Part shown: positions 10,225 to 22,765 of the stretch, in pieces | Numbering within the stretch: position 1 is the first letter of the stretch | How the letters are laid out: each line of letters begins with the position of its first letter | DNA from: Pohlia nutans | Taxonomy: Eukaryota; Streptophyta; Bryopsida; Bryales; Mniaceae | Direction of reading: 5' to 3' | NCBI GenBank assembly: GCA_022496805.1 | Contig: CM040085.1 | Span: forward strand, 26,379,811-26,443,810 | DNA length: 64,000 nt | Made by a program: the position numbers and the translations under genes | The notes under the pieces: generated by a model | The model's input: only the letters and a program-made list of their open reading frames with translations | What the model was told of the DNA's origin: nothing | Databases searched by the model: none

Positions 10225-10960
10225 ATTTGTAAGAAATATTAATGACGTTAGTGTTGTTAGTGTCGTTAGTGATGTTACGAACCAATGGAATTTAATTGCT
10301 TCAAGTATGGGTGATTACAATATATAGGAGCAGTTAATAGTGTATTAATAAAGAGTTGAGTTTTAATTAAATAATTTGAGTCACTAATTTCATTTAATTT
10401 TATTGTTCACGTTCATGACATTAAAGTCGTTAATGACGTCAATGACGTCACTTAAATTTATTGTTGACGTTATAGTTAAACATAATTACTACATACTAAT
10501 CTTACACATTCTTTTAATGTTCTTGGATTGCATAGTAAGATTGATTGTTTTCTCATGCATGTTCCTATACACAAATAAAAATGGACGTGTGGTCCTTTAT
10601 TTTGAGTTTTAGGAATGTAGTCTTTTCTGATGTAAATGACATTAAAATGAATTATAATTGTTTGAATTATGAGAGATTAATGACAGTTAAAAAGTTAATG
10701 AACTTGTTGACGTTCGTGATGTTACAGACAACTAGAATTTAATTGTCATGACAATGGGTGATTACAGTATATAGAAGCATTTTCTGGTATATTAATAAAG
10801 AGCTAAATTTAAATCAAATAACTGCAGTTCCTGACGTCATTTAATTTTATTCTTCACGTTCATTGCGTTAAGGTCGTTAAAATTGTTTATGACAATGCCG
10901 ACGTTAATGACGTTAATGACGTCATTTACTTTTATTGTTGACATTAAGGATTACAGTGTC
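10225..10960. repeat. ATGACGTTA-rich repeats, third cluster
   Basis: Units with ATTTAATTG, GGGTGATTACA(A/G)TATATAG, TATTAATAAAGAG and AAATAA recur at about 10284 and 10730, separated by GACGTTAATGACGTCA-type runs. The TGACGTCA and TGACGTTA words are close to palindromic CRE-like sites and occur many times. The reason for the repetition is unknown. Confidence 0.65.
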
Positions 10961-13285
10961 ATGTTATAACATAACTACTACATACTAATTTTGCATTATT
11001 TTTGCAACAAGTAATATTATGGTTATTAAGTATGAAGTAATACTAAAACTTCATGTAAACCCATGAATTTGCTATTTTAAAAAAACATAATATCTTATTC
11101 TAAATATCCATATTGTACAATTGAGTCCAAACGTAAAGGGTTTTACCTCTTTGGAAACCACTTGCAAGCATCTTCAAGAAGGCATCTTTGAAATAATTCC
11201 CAAAATAGAAATCAAACGGGGTCGAAACTTGATAATACGCTTTTGCATACTGATAATAGGACTTCAAAATACTTTGATTTGAACATGTCCACGTTCTAGT
11301 CCCTTTCAATAGCTTTCTCGATATATATGGCACTCTTTGAGATGATGAAGTATGTGTATGTTACGGATGGATGAATTATCAGAAATCTGAAACTTCATCC
11401 GCTCATAATTTCTATGATTCATGTCCGAATTTAAAATGCAAACCCATTTTAGATTCATCTCTAAGCAGTCCACTTGATCATGGCAAAAAATATTAAAGTA
11501 TGACTCATTCATGACAATTTGAATTTCATGACTTTCGAATGTTGCAATTCCATATCTACCAACCTAAAAACTTTTAAGAAATTTGGAGGAATGGGATAAA
11601 AGTTATGAGGAGATCTGTTTTTTGGGTAGTTTGGACAAAAAAAACTTTGAAGCTCATTTCTAAACTCAAATTTCAATATGTTTTAATGAAATAAAAGGCA
11701 CTAGGTGACGATTTCCAAGTACAACGTTCTCACCGTTAAGATAGACATTTTACAATTCATGAATCTAAAATGGGTTTGCATTTTTAGAATCTCAATTTGA
11801 AGATTTCAACATGCCGTAATAGTGATTTCAAATAATCACCATGTTTAAGAGTATCTCACTTGAATATCATTTTAACAACTATTTACCAAAAAATATTAAA
11901 ATGTTGTTACTAATCAAATGCAGAAATATTTATAAAATTTAAATGTGAGTTATGAACATGTGAGTTAAAACTATGTCTATGCAATATTTACCCTCGTGCG
12001 ACGTATAAAAGAAATAGAAATAAAGATACCTTCTCAATTTTTTATAAATTTTTGATATTATTGCAATGTAATTGATTTTAAGCTGATTTTTAGAATAAAT
12101 GAGCACATGACACAATTTTAAACGGATTTCTACACGCTCTAATAGTATTTTCAAATAATCACCATGTGAAAGAGTATCTTATGTAAACGACAATCTAATA
12201 AATATTTCTGATAAAATATTAAAATTATGTTTGTAATCGAATGTACAAACATTTAAATATTTTAAATGTCAGTAATATATATGTCTATGCAATATTTAGT
12301 TAGTAATTTTTTATCACAATGTGTCTATTGGTAGCAATTTCACTTCAAAGTCAAAATGATGAAATGTTGTAATGAGTTTTGAGTACTCATATGTAATGAT
12401 ATTTTATAAGGCCTTACGACTGAAAACTTGCTTTACAAGACCCACTCTTAATGCACTTCAAGACTGAATCATTATTTACATTAAAAATTAGCATCATTTG
12501 GTTTAGATTAAATGTTCATTTTAAGAAGTATATTTATCACCCTTAAACATCTATGACTTTTTTTAATCAAAAAAATATATTTAATCAAGTCATTAAGATA
12601 ATTTGATTGTATAAAAATATCTTAGTACTAGGTTCATAGCATATAGATGCGTCTAGAGTTTTTTAAATATCAGTAACTATCTATTTAGTAAGATTATACT
12701 TAGCCATTAAAGATTTAACTTATTTTTTTATTTCCAACTCTTCTACGATATCTCCAACTTTTCTACGAATTATTCAAGGTTCAGGTTTGTAGGCACCAGC
12801 TGAAGAAAAATAGAAAATTTCCAAAACCATTTAAAACCCTTTCTAAAATATTCATATTTTTTTAGAAAGAATTGTTATATATTTTTTTTAGTAATTTTTT
12901 TTTCAATGGCTTTCATAATGTCGTAGTTACACAGAAATATTTTTACCTCTTTTTTTTACCCTTACTTAAGCACCGAGTGACCGCTTATTTAAGTTTGTTC
13001 TAAATTTCTTCAGACTTCAAACTATTAATGTTTGATTTCACACCTCATAATACCTTGAACCTCGGGGGGTTCACTGGCGAAAATCGTAGAACAACATGCG
13101 ATAAAAAATGGGGTCCAATATATTCATTGTAGATAAATTTTATAAAAAATGTACATGTAAAATAGGGGATTTTAAAATAATGAAACATGTTTACATGTAA
13201 AATACCATCACATATAATATTTTCAGGCTTTTTACATGTAAAATACCATCACCTTATATTCTTTTCTGCAAGGTAAATCTTTTCT
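10961..13285. other. AT-rich intergenic DNA with an old ~310-bp duplication
   Basis: No gene was recognised. 11818-11993 and 12132-12300 are similar to each other (shared CAAATAATCACCATGT, AAAATATTAAAAT, TATGTCTATGCAATATTTA). Both resemble the interior of the M/N family of TTAA elements, so they are probably remnants of that family without ends. 12800-12960 is poly-T-rich. Confidence 0.5.
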
Positions 13286-14314
13286 TTGGAATTTACGAAA
13301 TTGGCTTGCAATGGTAAAACATGCCACATGTTTGAAATGCCAAAAACAAAACCTGCCTTTACTAAGATAAATATCATTAATTCATTGAATGGATTCGCAA
13401 TTTTTTCCACAAAAACTAGACTTCATTTGGAACCCAACCCAACTGATTTCATCCAAAACGGGCCTTGGATGAAGAAGTTATGCCTCCTCAAAGTTCCAGC
13501 TTTTTTTAGTTGGGCCATTTTCTATTTTATTTTTCTGCGGGCACCTTCTGACCGTTGGCTGCCTTTTTGGCGCCCATTTTTGTATGAACTCGCGCCTTCC
13601 CCTGGCGCTCTTTTTCTCGTTTTGATTTGCCGTTGCGGAGTCCTCTGTTTCGTCATTTTCCTTTACTTAGGTCCGTCTTTAAATGCTTGTTCACTGACTT
13701 TCTCCTCTTTGCTCGGGTGGTGTCGTATGTGCAACCTCCGCTTCCGCGTTTCTCATTTCTCTATTGCGTTCTTCGGCTGCACATGACCTAATACGCGGTC
13801 ATAGTTGATTTCTTGCTGGTTTGATTCACTGTTTCGAGCAATTTGTAGTGTTCCAAGCAATTGCAACGTTTGTCCAGCGTTTAGGGCAATTTCTCAGCAC
13901 TCAATGATGTGCGCGTTGTCGATGCCGGCGTAGGAGCTCGGATTGTAGCTGTTGCTGCAATTGTCGATGCCGTGGATGATGCTCTCAGCGTTTCTGTATT
14001 CAGCATTTGGGATCGACGTCTGGGCCGTTGACAGTGAGTCCTAATTTTTCCAATTCTTTCATTGTTTTCAGCAATATTCCGTTTCCACTCACTTGTAACG
14101 TTTAGGGGTGGCAAACTGATGTTGAGCAGTGATTGTTTGGTGCATTTGCTAAGCTGCATATCCATTGGTAACGTAGTCTACGACGTAATAGGTCTGCACG
14201 GAAATCGAGGCATTTCATGTATATTATCTGTGCACGATTCCCGAGAAGCGTATGTGGACTTCATTGTTCATTGCACAAATTCCGATACTGTTCTTATATC
14301 CGGGGATATTTTTG
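13286..14314. other. unassigned region upstream of the palindrome array
   Basis: A 166-codon plus-strand frame spans 13286-13786 but has no recognised motif and begins inside repeat-like DNA. Around 13900-14040 the sequence becomes more GC-rich and ends in a possible donor CAGTGAGTCC, so this could be a leader exon of the downstream transposase-like gene. I cannot confirm that. Confidence 0.35.
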
Positions 14315-15146
14315 TTTAGCTCGAGTCGAGCTAATTAGAACATGAGCTAGCTTGATTTGAAGGCCGACTGTTAGCCTTGTTTTAGTCGGTCTATTTAGCT
14401 CGAGTCGAGCTAAATGGTACTCCTGCTACGGTGTTTTTTTCACATTGTCGGTTCGGATACCAATCATTTGAGGAAGCAGGTCGGGTATGTATTAATTGGG
14501 TTACTCAATATACACTAGCGCTGTTATGCGCCGATACCCATTTAAGAAAGAATCGAAACTGGCGGGAAAAAACAAATGTCGTCGGTTTAGCTCGATTCGA
14601 GCTAATTTTACCTTCCGGGATTCCTCCCAGTGCACATACGCGCATTCAAGGTAATAAATATCACTTCAGTTCATTCATCTGAGTGGATCTCCCTTTAGCT
14701 CGATTCGAGCTAATAGGACAGTACTACCTTATGTATATCTTAAGTTCATTAAATTCTAAAATAAACAGAAATGTAAACTAGGCTCTTTCGAGTGTGTTTG
14801 ATCATACTCTGTTCATTCATTTCAGTGGATCTCCCTTTACCTCGATTCGAGCTAATTTCTATCAGTTTGTACACGATATTTAATAGCTTTCATATATTTA
14901 CACGATATCAGATATATTCTATCTTTAACGATTTCTGATAGTTCTGTCGAAAATCTTGAATTACTGGTTCCTAGAATAGTCGTTGATGTTTATTTTTCTC
15001 GAATCGAGCTATTAGGAAAGTTTACGATTTGGCCTCTTTCACAGCAGTCTAATGTATATTCCAAGTCCTGACATTTCTATTTACAATGTGTTTGATCAGT
15101 TTGAGTTCATTATTATTAGGGGTATTATTTAGCTCGATTCGAGCTA
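14315..15146. repeat. second array of TTAGCTCGANTCGAGCTAA palindromes
   Basis: Copies lie at 14315-14335, 14394-14414, 14586-14605, 14694-14714, 14836-14855 (one base changed in the left arm), 14994-15012 (left arm decayed) and 15128-15146. The stretches around 14671-14714 and 14812-14855 are a duplicated unit sharing AGTGGATCTCCCTTTA. The array ends about 200 bp before the first ATG of the transposase-like gene, so the sites could be binding sites for its product or part of its promoter. Confidence 0.9.
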
Positions 15147-15342
15147 CTATTGCTCAATTTGTACATGTGGAATTTGCAATCACGAGCTCTCCATTTGCAA
15201 GTATACCGTCTCATGTAACGATGATGACTGAAGTGCTGCATTGACTTGAATGACTATCGATTACTGAGTTGTTTCTATTGTTGGCGTGTAGAAAATCTTC
15301 TCGAGCACTATATTGGTGGTGCAGTTCTTTTGATCTTTCAAT

Positions 15343-18282
15343 ATGGTGTCAAGTGTATCTGATGGCGAATGGGATTTTGGCAGTCTTTCATCCGAGGTAG
15401 TGTTTCTGTTTAGCACGCTTATTACATCGTTCTCTTATTGGAAGACGTTATGATTGTGTTAGTCACAGACATCATTGTTTTCGGTCTTACAGGAGTTGGA
15501 AGTCCCTGAGCTTGTCCTGCCGGATCATTTGAATGATTGTCCCGGACTTCCAAGAAGCAAATGGATTACTAAATTTGTGACACTGCTCAATGATGGAGGG
15601 GACATTGTAGCAGAAGGTATTTGTCAGAACGTGGACTCTAAGTCTAATGACGAGCCATTAGGTGAAGATCAAGTAGTCGTGCAGATCGTGAAGTGCTTGA
15701 ATTTGGACTTCGTACCTGCGGATACTATATTTGGAACCAGGACATGGCAACTTAGCCATGCCATTCTTGGCGGTTGGTCACTACTTGATCATTTACGTCG
15801 TCACGAATACAACGCTGCCGTTTATGCCCCCGATCATCCTAAGAGGAAGGAAGTTCGTCCATATGAGTTGGGTGAAAGAAATCCTCGTGTCGTGAGGACC
15901 AAGAGAGAAGAGCAGCTTCTAACGTTGGAGTCTGTGAACTTGGTTGCAAGTAAGATGTGCTGCAGCAAAAACTGTTGTCAGCCTTTCCCTCGGGAGAAAA
16001 TTATGGCTCTCCGAAAGCAGATGTATGAGTCTTCGGATTTTAAATTCAAGGCTCACTTCAAGATAGATGTACACAATCGGTTTCATCAGGCACCCGATGG
16101 GAGTATGATGGTGACCACTGAAGGCATCGATGTTTGCGCGCGTGCATGGCAACATATTACTGGGGTCCCCCCTGCAACCTTCTATAGGAAAAAAGCTGAG
16201 GCTACTGCTGGTCGACGTGCTCGACATCATGGCAATGTTGGTCAAAAGAAACCTCGTCTCCATGTAAAGCAAGCTGTTGCTACTCTGAAGACTTTAATTG
16301 ACAGTGCCGCTGATCATATGCCTCACAAAGCCAAGATGCTGACTACTGGTGTGAAGGTGGTATCGCGGTCCTTGCCGTCGTCTTTCAAATGGAAGGATGC
16401 TATTTCTGAGATTAACGACATCAATGAGAGATTGGGCTTGAAATGCATTGCGCAAAGCACTCTTAGCAAGATCAGAAAGACAAATTTCTCTGAATACTCG
16501 AAGAAGGCACCTGGTGACAATTTTTCTCGTTGCTCCACGTGTGACCGACTTGAGTCAATGATCAAGTCTATGGTTCCAGAATCATCTGAAGAAAATATGT
16601 GGATTAAGAAGCTTAAACACCATCTGGATCAACAAGAAACTCATCGCGAATATTACTATACGAATCGTTCGATGTCTATCCAGAGACCGAGGGATGTTCT
16701 ATGCATAATTCACGACAAAATGGACCATGCCAAGACTGCGTGTCCCTTGTTTTCGCATAAAACAAAAGCAAATGATGCCTTGATGAAACTTCCAATTGCT
16801 GTCACTGGCATGATTGCGCACGGGCATAGCGATGTTCGGTATGCTCATTACGGGCTTGACATTTATCCTAGTGATTGCAATCACACCGTTGGTTCAATAT
16901 TAAAACTTCTTCGAGATCTTGAAGGCGTTCCGATATCGTATTCTAAGTCATTATTCGCTGGATCAGGAACGCACCCACTCTTTGAAGCGGTGCTTTTTGG
17001 AAAAGAAGCGTGTTTGAACTCTCTTCTCCCTGAAAGTGAAATTTCAGGGGTGGCGGAGCCTCTACCTCCCGTCTTGCATGTGCAACTTGACAACGCGGCT
17101 TCTGACAACAAGAACCGGTTTATGTTTTGCTTCTGGTCTCTTCTGGTACACATGGGTGTGTTCCGTGAGGTATATGTCAATTTCTTGTTGGTGGGACATA
17201 CACATGAAGATATTGACGCTCTCTTCGAACGTTGGAGCATGATTTTGAAAGAAATCGACTTTCTCACGATTCCTTTTCTGATGAAGTCATTTATGGACGC
17301 AGAGTCACTGCCTGTCATTCCTCATTTGATTGAGGAGATTCCAGACTTCAAAGGCTATATCAAGAACTATATTGCTTCTAGAGAGGAAATTCTTGTTGGT
17401 CATTCGGAAGGTCAGCAGTTCAAGTTTTACAAGCATGATAATGGATGGCCCATGATGCAGTATAAGATGTTGTGCTCTGACAATGAGTGGCTTCCTTCTA
17501 CTAATGGAGGTATAAAATTGTGGAAGGAAGATGCAAATACGGGGCTGCCGTTATTGCCTACGGGTGAAATGAAACCTCTAGCGCCAATTCCTATGAAGAA
17601 CCGCGATGAGATTGTAAAAGGCATTGCAGGTTTTATTAAGATGTAGGAGACTTCATGTGCTGAAGACATATCTGGAGAATTTCGACGGCGGCATGATGCT
17701 GTTATACACTATTGGCGGGCAGTGAAGCTTGCTTTGGTAGAGCCTATGGAAGTTCCTTCATCTCTGAAGAACGGTTGTTGGCCTTTAACTCGAGTATCTA
17801 TGACACGAGAATTCCTGAATACAGGCGAATTGCGAGAGGAATATGGGCAGGATCCGCATTTTAGTGGCCGCTTGTGTGACAGACCAAGAGAGTCATTCCG
17901 TGTTGGTCGAGATGTTTTTGCTGGATATTTTCTAGCTTTACGTCTTGCAGATGGAGATGCTCGACCTTTCTGGATTGCTAGGGCTTTGTCGGATTTTGAT
18001 GTTGATCACAACAATCCAGGGTGTATTCAAATCCAATAGTTTAAACCTGCAACCAAAAGCAACATCGTTCAAGATACCTATGTCGGGTGGGATACGAAGA
18101 AAGGTTTCAAATGGAAGGTTGATGATAGCCAGAACCCGGAATGGCTTCATGGTGGTGCTATTTTTACGTCATGGAAATCAAGTGCAAAACCTGGCTCTCG
18201 ACGTCCGACAATCTCAATATCGGAGCGGCAGATCGACATCATCAGAGAGAGTATTCAGCGGTTTGACACCGAAGAGGAGTAG
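15343..18282 (+). pseudogene. DUF7869-like transposase-type protein, interrupted by two in-frame TAG codons
   Basis: A small first exon (15343-15396, MVSSVSDGEWDFG...) joins across a 96-bp GT-AG intron to one long frame from 15493 to 18282, 947 codons in all. TAG codons interrupt it at 17644 and 18037. Visible parts, by residue: Cys-rich CCSKNCC near 173; a helix-turn-helix-like VCARAWQHITGVPPATFYRK near 232; CSTC near 365; DKMDHAKTACP near 427; LDNAASDNKN near 551; HTHEDIDALF near 588; a C-terminal part with PFWIARAL and, after the second TAG, GWDTKKGFKWKVDD and TSWKSS. The spaced acidic residues suggest an RNase-H-like DDE core. I associate the central block with DUF7869, a family common in TE-like plant and algal genes, from memory. 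Both TAGs could come from CAG or TGG by cytosine deamination; the second fits a tryptophan position. Palindromes lie before and 34 bp after the gene. Confidence 0.8.
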
Positions 18283-18315
18283 GAGGACAATTCTAAATTA
18301 TTCCTGGCTTTGCAA

Positions 18316-18336
18316 TTTAGCTCTAGTCGAGCTAAA
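18316..18336. repeat. palindrome copy just after the transposase-like gene
   Basis: TTTAGCTCTAGTCGAGCTAA is one mismatch from the consensus. It is the only copy on the 3-prime side of the gene in this window and may mark the right end of the element. Confidence 0.8.
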
Positions 18337-18517
18337 GGAGTCAATCGCGATTTTAAGCTTTGAAATACACTGACGCGCTTTTCTGCCCTTGAAATCCTCT
18401 TAAAAATGCATGTAGACGTGCTCTTTTGCTATTTTTAGTAGCGCCTGATTCTAACAATTCCTTTAAATGTAGTGCCATAAATACCTAACTATTCGAATTT
18501 TTTTGGCATTTCTCATT

Positions 18518-18671
18518 GACTCCCATTTTAATTGACTTTATTGTTTTAATGAGTCGTTTCTTCAAACTTGGATTGTAGATGTGTTTTGGCCACATGAAAC
18601 ATGACTCCCATTTTAATTGACTTTACTGTTTAAATGAGGTGTTTCTTCAAACTTCGATTGCAAATGTGCTT
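18518..18671. repeat. 85-bp tandem duplication
   Basis: Units beginning GACTCCCATTTTAATTGACT at 18518 and 18603 are followed by similar GTTTCTTCAAACTT(G/C)GATTG blocks. The rest of 18340-18915 has nothing I can name. Confidence 0.75.
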
Positions 18672-18915
18672 TCATGATTGCAACAACTTGTTTCGTATGC
18701 ACTTTAGCTCTCCATCACGTGTTCTTTGCTCAATTTGGATGTTGGATTTAAGGTCGGTTAAGTTTTTGATAATTTGAATATTCCCATTATAACGAAATAC
18801 GTGTTCACGCGTCACAATGTTTTGATTACAACAAAGAGTTATATTATGTTCTTTTATTCAATCCTGCAATCTTAAAGTAAGATGCTCTAAAATTGACCCT
18901 TGAAATGAAGAGAGT

Positions 18916-19742
18916 TTAACCCTTTAGTGCCCAGGTAACCACTAAGTGGTCACTAGATCACTAGAAAATGAAATGCTGGAAAATCTGTGAACCATCTCAG
19001 TTTGGTGTCTGAAGTTCAGATGTGTAACTTTTGATCTTGCAGATGATGCAAAAAGAAAATTTGGAATCTGACTTTCTTAGCTATCCAAATACCTATGTAC
19101 AAAACACCAAAATATTGCGAATACCTCAAAATATTGCGAATACCTCAAAATACAGCAAATACTTACAAATACAACACACGTACTATGTGGTATTTCTTGT
19201 GTTTGCAAGTTTGTTATTTTGTATTTTTTTGTGGATTGTGTTCTCTTATTCATGTTCCATTAGTGTATGTAGTCTGATCTTGATCAATGTACCAACTCCT
19301 TTCTTATTTGAACGTATAAATTTTGTCCTACACCGTACATAGATAAGTCACTCTCACTTATAAAATTCACAATAATTATGTATGAGTCCGTTCTTGACAT
19401 GAAAGATTGCAATGAAGAGGTGTTGACACAGGTCATTGCCGAACATCTTCACTTTTATTTTTGAAAATTTAACTCAAATTCTATTTAACCTTGAAGTCAC
19501 ACACCTCCCAAAATCTCATTTTTGAGTGTTCATTATATGGTTCAAAGACATACTATAATCTTCCAATCCAATGGTTTGATCTTACCAAGATTTAACCGAG
19601 ATTTGTTTCATTAAGCTATGCTTACATTCGTACGGTTGGATACTATTAATAGTATCCCTAATTTCAACAGAGAGAGTTTTAAAGAAACATCATCCAAAAA
19701 ACGGTGGTTTCTCCAGAACCACCCTGGGCACTAAAGGATTAA
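18916..19742 (+). mobile_element. D-family TTAA element
   Basis: It starts TTAACCCTTTAGTGCCCAGG and ends CCTGGGCACTAAAGGATTAA, a near-perfect ~20-bp terminal inverted repeat. Length is 827 bp. Subterminal hairpins are ACCACTAAGTGGT on the left and GGTGGTTTCTCCAGAACCACC (spanning about 19703-19723) on the right. Relatives are E (28116-28926, reverse orientation) and F (37456-40180). No credible coding sequence was seen. Confidence 0.92.
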
Positions 19743-20197
19743 GTGCATTCATATCAAGAGTTGACTTTGGGTGCTCCTACCACTTAGTTCATGAGTGTCA
19801 ATTTTACATCACGGTGTGTTTTTCTGTCACTTTCATTATTTGTGGGTCATGACATGGAACATTAACTACAAACAAACTTTTAAGGCTATTTTGCCCTAGA
19901 GAAGTCACTGTTAAAAATTTAGATAACCATAAGAGAACAAATATAGGGTGTCTTTTAATCATTTGAGATAAAATTAATAAACTTTTAGAAGTAATATAGG
20001 GTGTATTTTGACCAATTTAATAATATTCCTAAAATATACTATAAATATACCCTAAATACACTATAAATAATAGAATATTCCAAAAAAATTATAGCCCCCT
20101 ATTAAATACCCTGTGTCCGCTCATGTATACCAAAATTTACACTAAATGGCTTCCCCGAGCATTTTGCACTAGGAGTCAAAATTATGAAAGTCTAGAT
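19743..20197. other. intergenic DNA without recognised features
   Basis: AT-rich. There is local repetition of AATATAGGGTGT and AAATACACTATAAATA words at 19940-20080. No gene seen. Confidence 0.45.
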
Positions 20198-21101
20198 TTA
20201 ACCCTTCACCTCTAAAGGATGATGCTCATCCTTAAAAATTTATCAGCTTTTTATGATGCTTTCAAAAAGACAATTTTATCTCTTGATTGGTGTACTTGAA
20301 GAAAACTTCACCGTTGAAGTTCAAAGAGGACTTAGTCGTGAGACTATATATTAATTTTCAGAACAATCTACTGTATAAATCACATGATTATAAGGTTTGA
20401 TCATAAGTTGTTTTCTAAATCTTTTGAGCAAAATCAACAAGTCATTCACTGCAAACTTTCTCATAAATTCTAAAACCATGATCAGCGTTTGAACTTTTAG
20501 GAGCATACAAAAATGTATTATATCTAGGTGCTCACAAAAAATAGTGTTCTAAAACTAACAATGATTGATTCTCAAAGATTTATGTTTGGGATGAAGTGAC
20601 TTGTCCGTGACTCATTGAGCCGGTGTTTGTGATCTTTATTAATTGTTACGTTGCATAAAATGTGTAAATATTTCAAATTTATTTTTGAAATATGAAAAAA
20701 TATGAAAAATCAATATAAAATATGAAAAAAGATTCCATTTAAAATATATTTTAACATTTTCCGTAATTATTACATAGTGTTAATGATGCAGTAATGGCAA
20801 ATGTTTTACATATTGTACACTCTTATTTTTTGACAAATGTGACGTCCTAGTGTGAAAACGCCCTCTAGGTCATCAACCTCCCTAACTACCATGTCCCAAG
20901 TTCACCTACATTGATGTTTTAGTTTTTTCCCAGTGGATCAATCAAAGTAATTGCAAATCTTTAAGGATTTTTGTGTTCTTGTAACGAACATTTACAATTC
21001 TATAGTTAACATTGAGTCAAAATTACGGAATCCAAATAAGTTATTAAAATAATGAAATTATTCTTGGACACAATGTGCCCACCTGGTCTTTTAGGGATTA
21101 A
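20198..21101. mobile_element. candidate TTAA element I
   Basis: It starts TTAACCCTTCACCTCTAAAG followed by the hairpin AAGGATGATGCTCATCCTT. It ends GGTCTTTTAGGGATTAA, whose TTAA is shared with element J. Length would be 904 bp. I found no second copy in the window, so the call rests on the ends alone. Confidence 0.6.
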
Positions 21102-21630
21102 ACGTCAAAAAATCCCCACAGGCTTGTTTTGAGAGAATTAAAAAAATTAAAAAATGCATTTTCTCAACCAAAATTGAAATGGGTTGGTGCTTTGGAAAAG
21201 TGATGAAAAAGCAAGGCTAAATTTAGCAAATATGCTTGTTTTAGTAAATTTTACATTTGAAGCAAATTGAAATGAGAATTGGTGAAGAGGGAGGGAGAGA
21301 GTCGGGGAACGTGAGATCTTGATGGATACCAGAGTTGCCAATGTTGGCCAACACTGTTTAACAATGTTTTTTGTTTTTTAACTTTTCATTTTTTTGATTT
21401 TTAGTTTTTAATCCAGAATTGCAAAGCTCACTACAGAGCCGGAATCTCATTGTATTTTTAAATTTATTTTTGGAGTGACACTATTCAATCCATTCATTGT
21501 TCATAGAGGATTTGAGGAATTTTCATTGGTTGTTCACGTTACTTAAGGGGCTATTGTTGGGGGCAGCTCTTTTAATTTTTTTATTCCTTTGGGTTGCCCG
21601 TTTAGAATCCTCTTGACGTTTAAGGGTTAA
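21098..21630 (-). mobile_element. J-family TTAA element, short form
   Basis: It starts TTAAACGTCAAAAAATCC and ends CTTGACGTTTAAGGGTTAA; length is 533 bp. Both flanks are similar, in reverse orientation, to the two ends of the 3.2-kb element K (59260-62491), including TGAGAG...ATTGAAATGG(G/A)TTGGTGCTTTGGAAA and the GTGACACTATTCA-type block near the other end. J looks like an internally deleted or uninterrupted version of K. Confidence 0.8.
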
Positions 21631-22539
21631 AAACTCTATATTGAACCTATTATTGAACTTGAAAAGTTATTAAAAAATCAATGTGCATATTGGTCCCGAT
21701 TCTTAATTTAAAGGCCTTGAGACCAATTTCAAATCCAATTTGAGTGTAATTAGGCAAATTGAATTGACACATATATCTCCTCTTCATTCATTGTACTTCC
21801 TTTTTCAAGCATTTTTTAGAATAACCTCAAAATATTCAAGCATATTTTAACATATTCTCAAAGCATTCACAAAATATTTCCAAAGCATTCTCAAAATATT
21901 CTCAAAATAGTCAAGCATATCCAAACATATTCTTTTAAGAAGGAGAGAGAAAAGAAGTGATCAACTGCCTTTACTATAAAAATGCTCCAATCTCCAAAAG
22001 AGAATTGGAGTCATCATTACAGCATTTTGAGGCCTCTAAAATGCTATTGAAACTGCCATGCAAATAAATTAATAATATATATTAAAAAATTAAAAAAATT
22101 AAATGAAAAAGTTAATAATTAATTTTTTTAAGTTAAAATTTGACATCGCCGATTGTCGACCACGTCAAATTGGATTTGTTTTTAATTTTTAATTTTTTAA
22201 TATTTTTTTGCATGGCAATTTAGCTAAATTCGCAGCCGTTGGGAGGCCTGAAATTTCTTCTAATATTTTCTATCACAATGCTACAAAACCCCATGCTATC
22301 ATTTGGTACATTTCGGACACATAAGCTCCGTCTAAAAGGTGCACTCAAATTGAACTTCACAAATAGGATATCTATTATATACTAGTACACAATGGTGCAC
22401 GCACACTACTAAGATGTCGTAATGTTCTTAAATCCTTTGGGAATCACATCCTTTTCCTCATGTGGTATTGTGCATGGCCGGGCTTATAATATTATAAAAA
22501 TGGAATAACTATGCTCACTCAAACCTTGTTCATTCACTA
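21631..22539. other. AT-rich intergenic DNA without recognised features
   Basis: No gene or element end was seen. 21820-21920 repeats the words CAAAATATTC and AAGCATA, and 22070-22215 is almost pure AT with some inverted symmetry around TTAATTTTT. Confidence 0.45.
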
Positions 22540-22765
22540 TTAATCCTTAAAGGGTTGATGGGATAGTAGATACGTTGGCGTATATTTAACATTTATTTTT
22601 CAATAGAAAGTTCCAAATTGAGACCCCAATGGCTCATTAATATCATGTCAACGTGAATTTTAACTTTACTTTTGATCTTAAACCTGTAGAGGGTGCGAAA
22701 CCATACCAAATACAATGGAATATTGTTGTATAATACTGGTTAGAAAGGGCTCTCTGGACCTTTAA
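22540..22765 (+). mobile_element. L-family TTAA MITE, copy 1
   Basis: It starts TTAATCCTTAAAGGGTTGAT and ends GGACCTTTAA; length 226 bp. It is similar over its whole length, in reverse orientation, to 34837-35064 (228 bp), with shared blocks such as AATATTGTTGTATAATACTG and ATCTACTATCCC. The shared boundaries at TTAA in two unrelated contexts define the element. Confidence 0.88.

Noticed and set aside
13286..13786. 166-codon plus-strand frame as a gene
   Set aside because: It begins in repeat-like AT-rich DNA, has no recognisable domain and is rich in Phe and Leu from T-rich sequence. No splice or promoter support was seen.
17644..17646. Removing the first TAG of the transposase-like gene by a small intron
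   Set aside because: The only GT-AG pair that would do so (GTAAAAGG...GATGTAG) is about 33 bp, too short for a plant intron. The same holds for the second TAG (19 bp).
15919..17669. Minus-strand frames of 60-145 codons opposite the transposase-like gene
   Set aside because: They are shadows of a strongly coding plus-strand frame and have no motifs.
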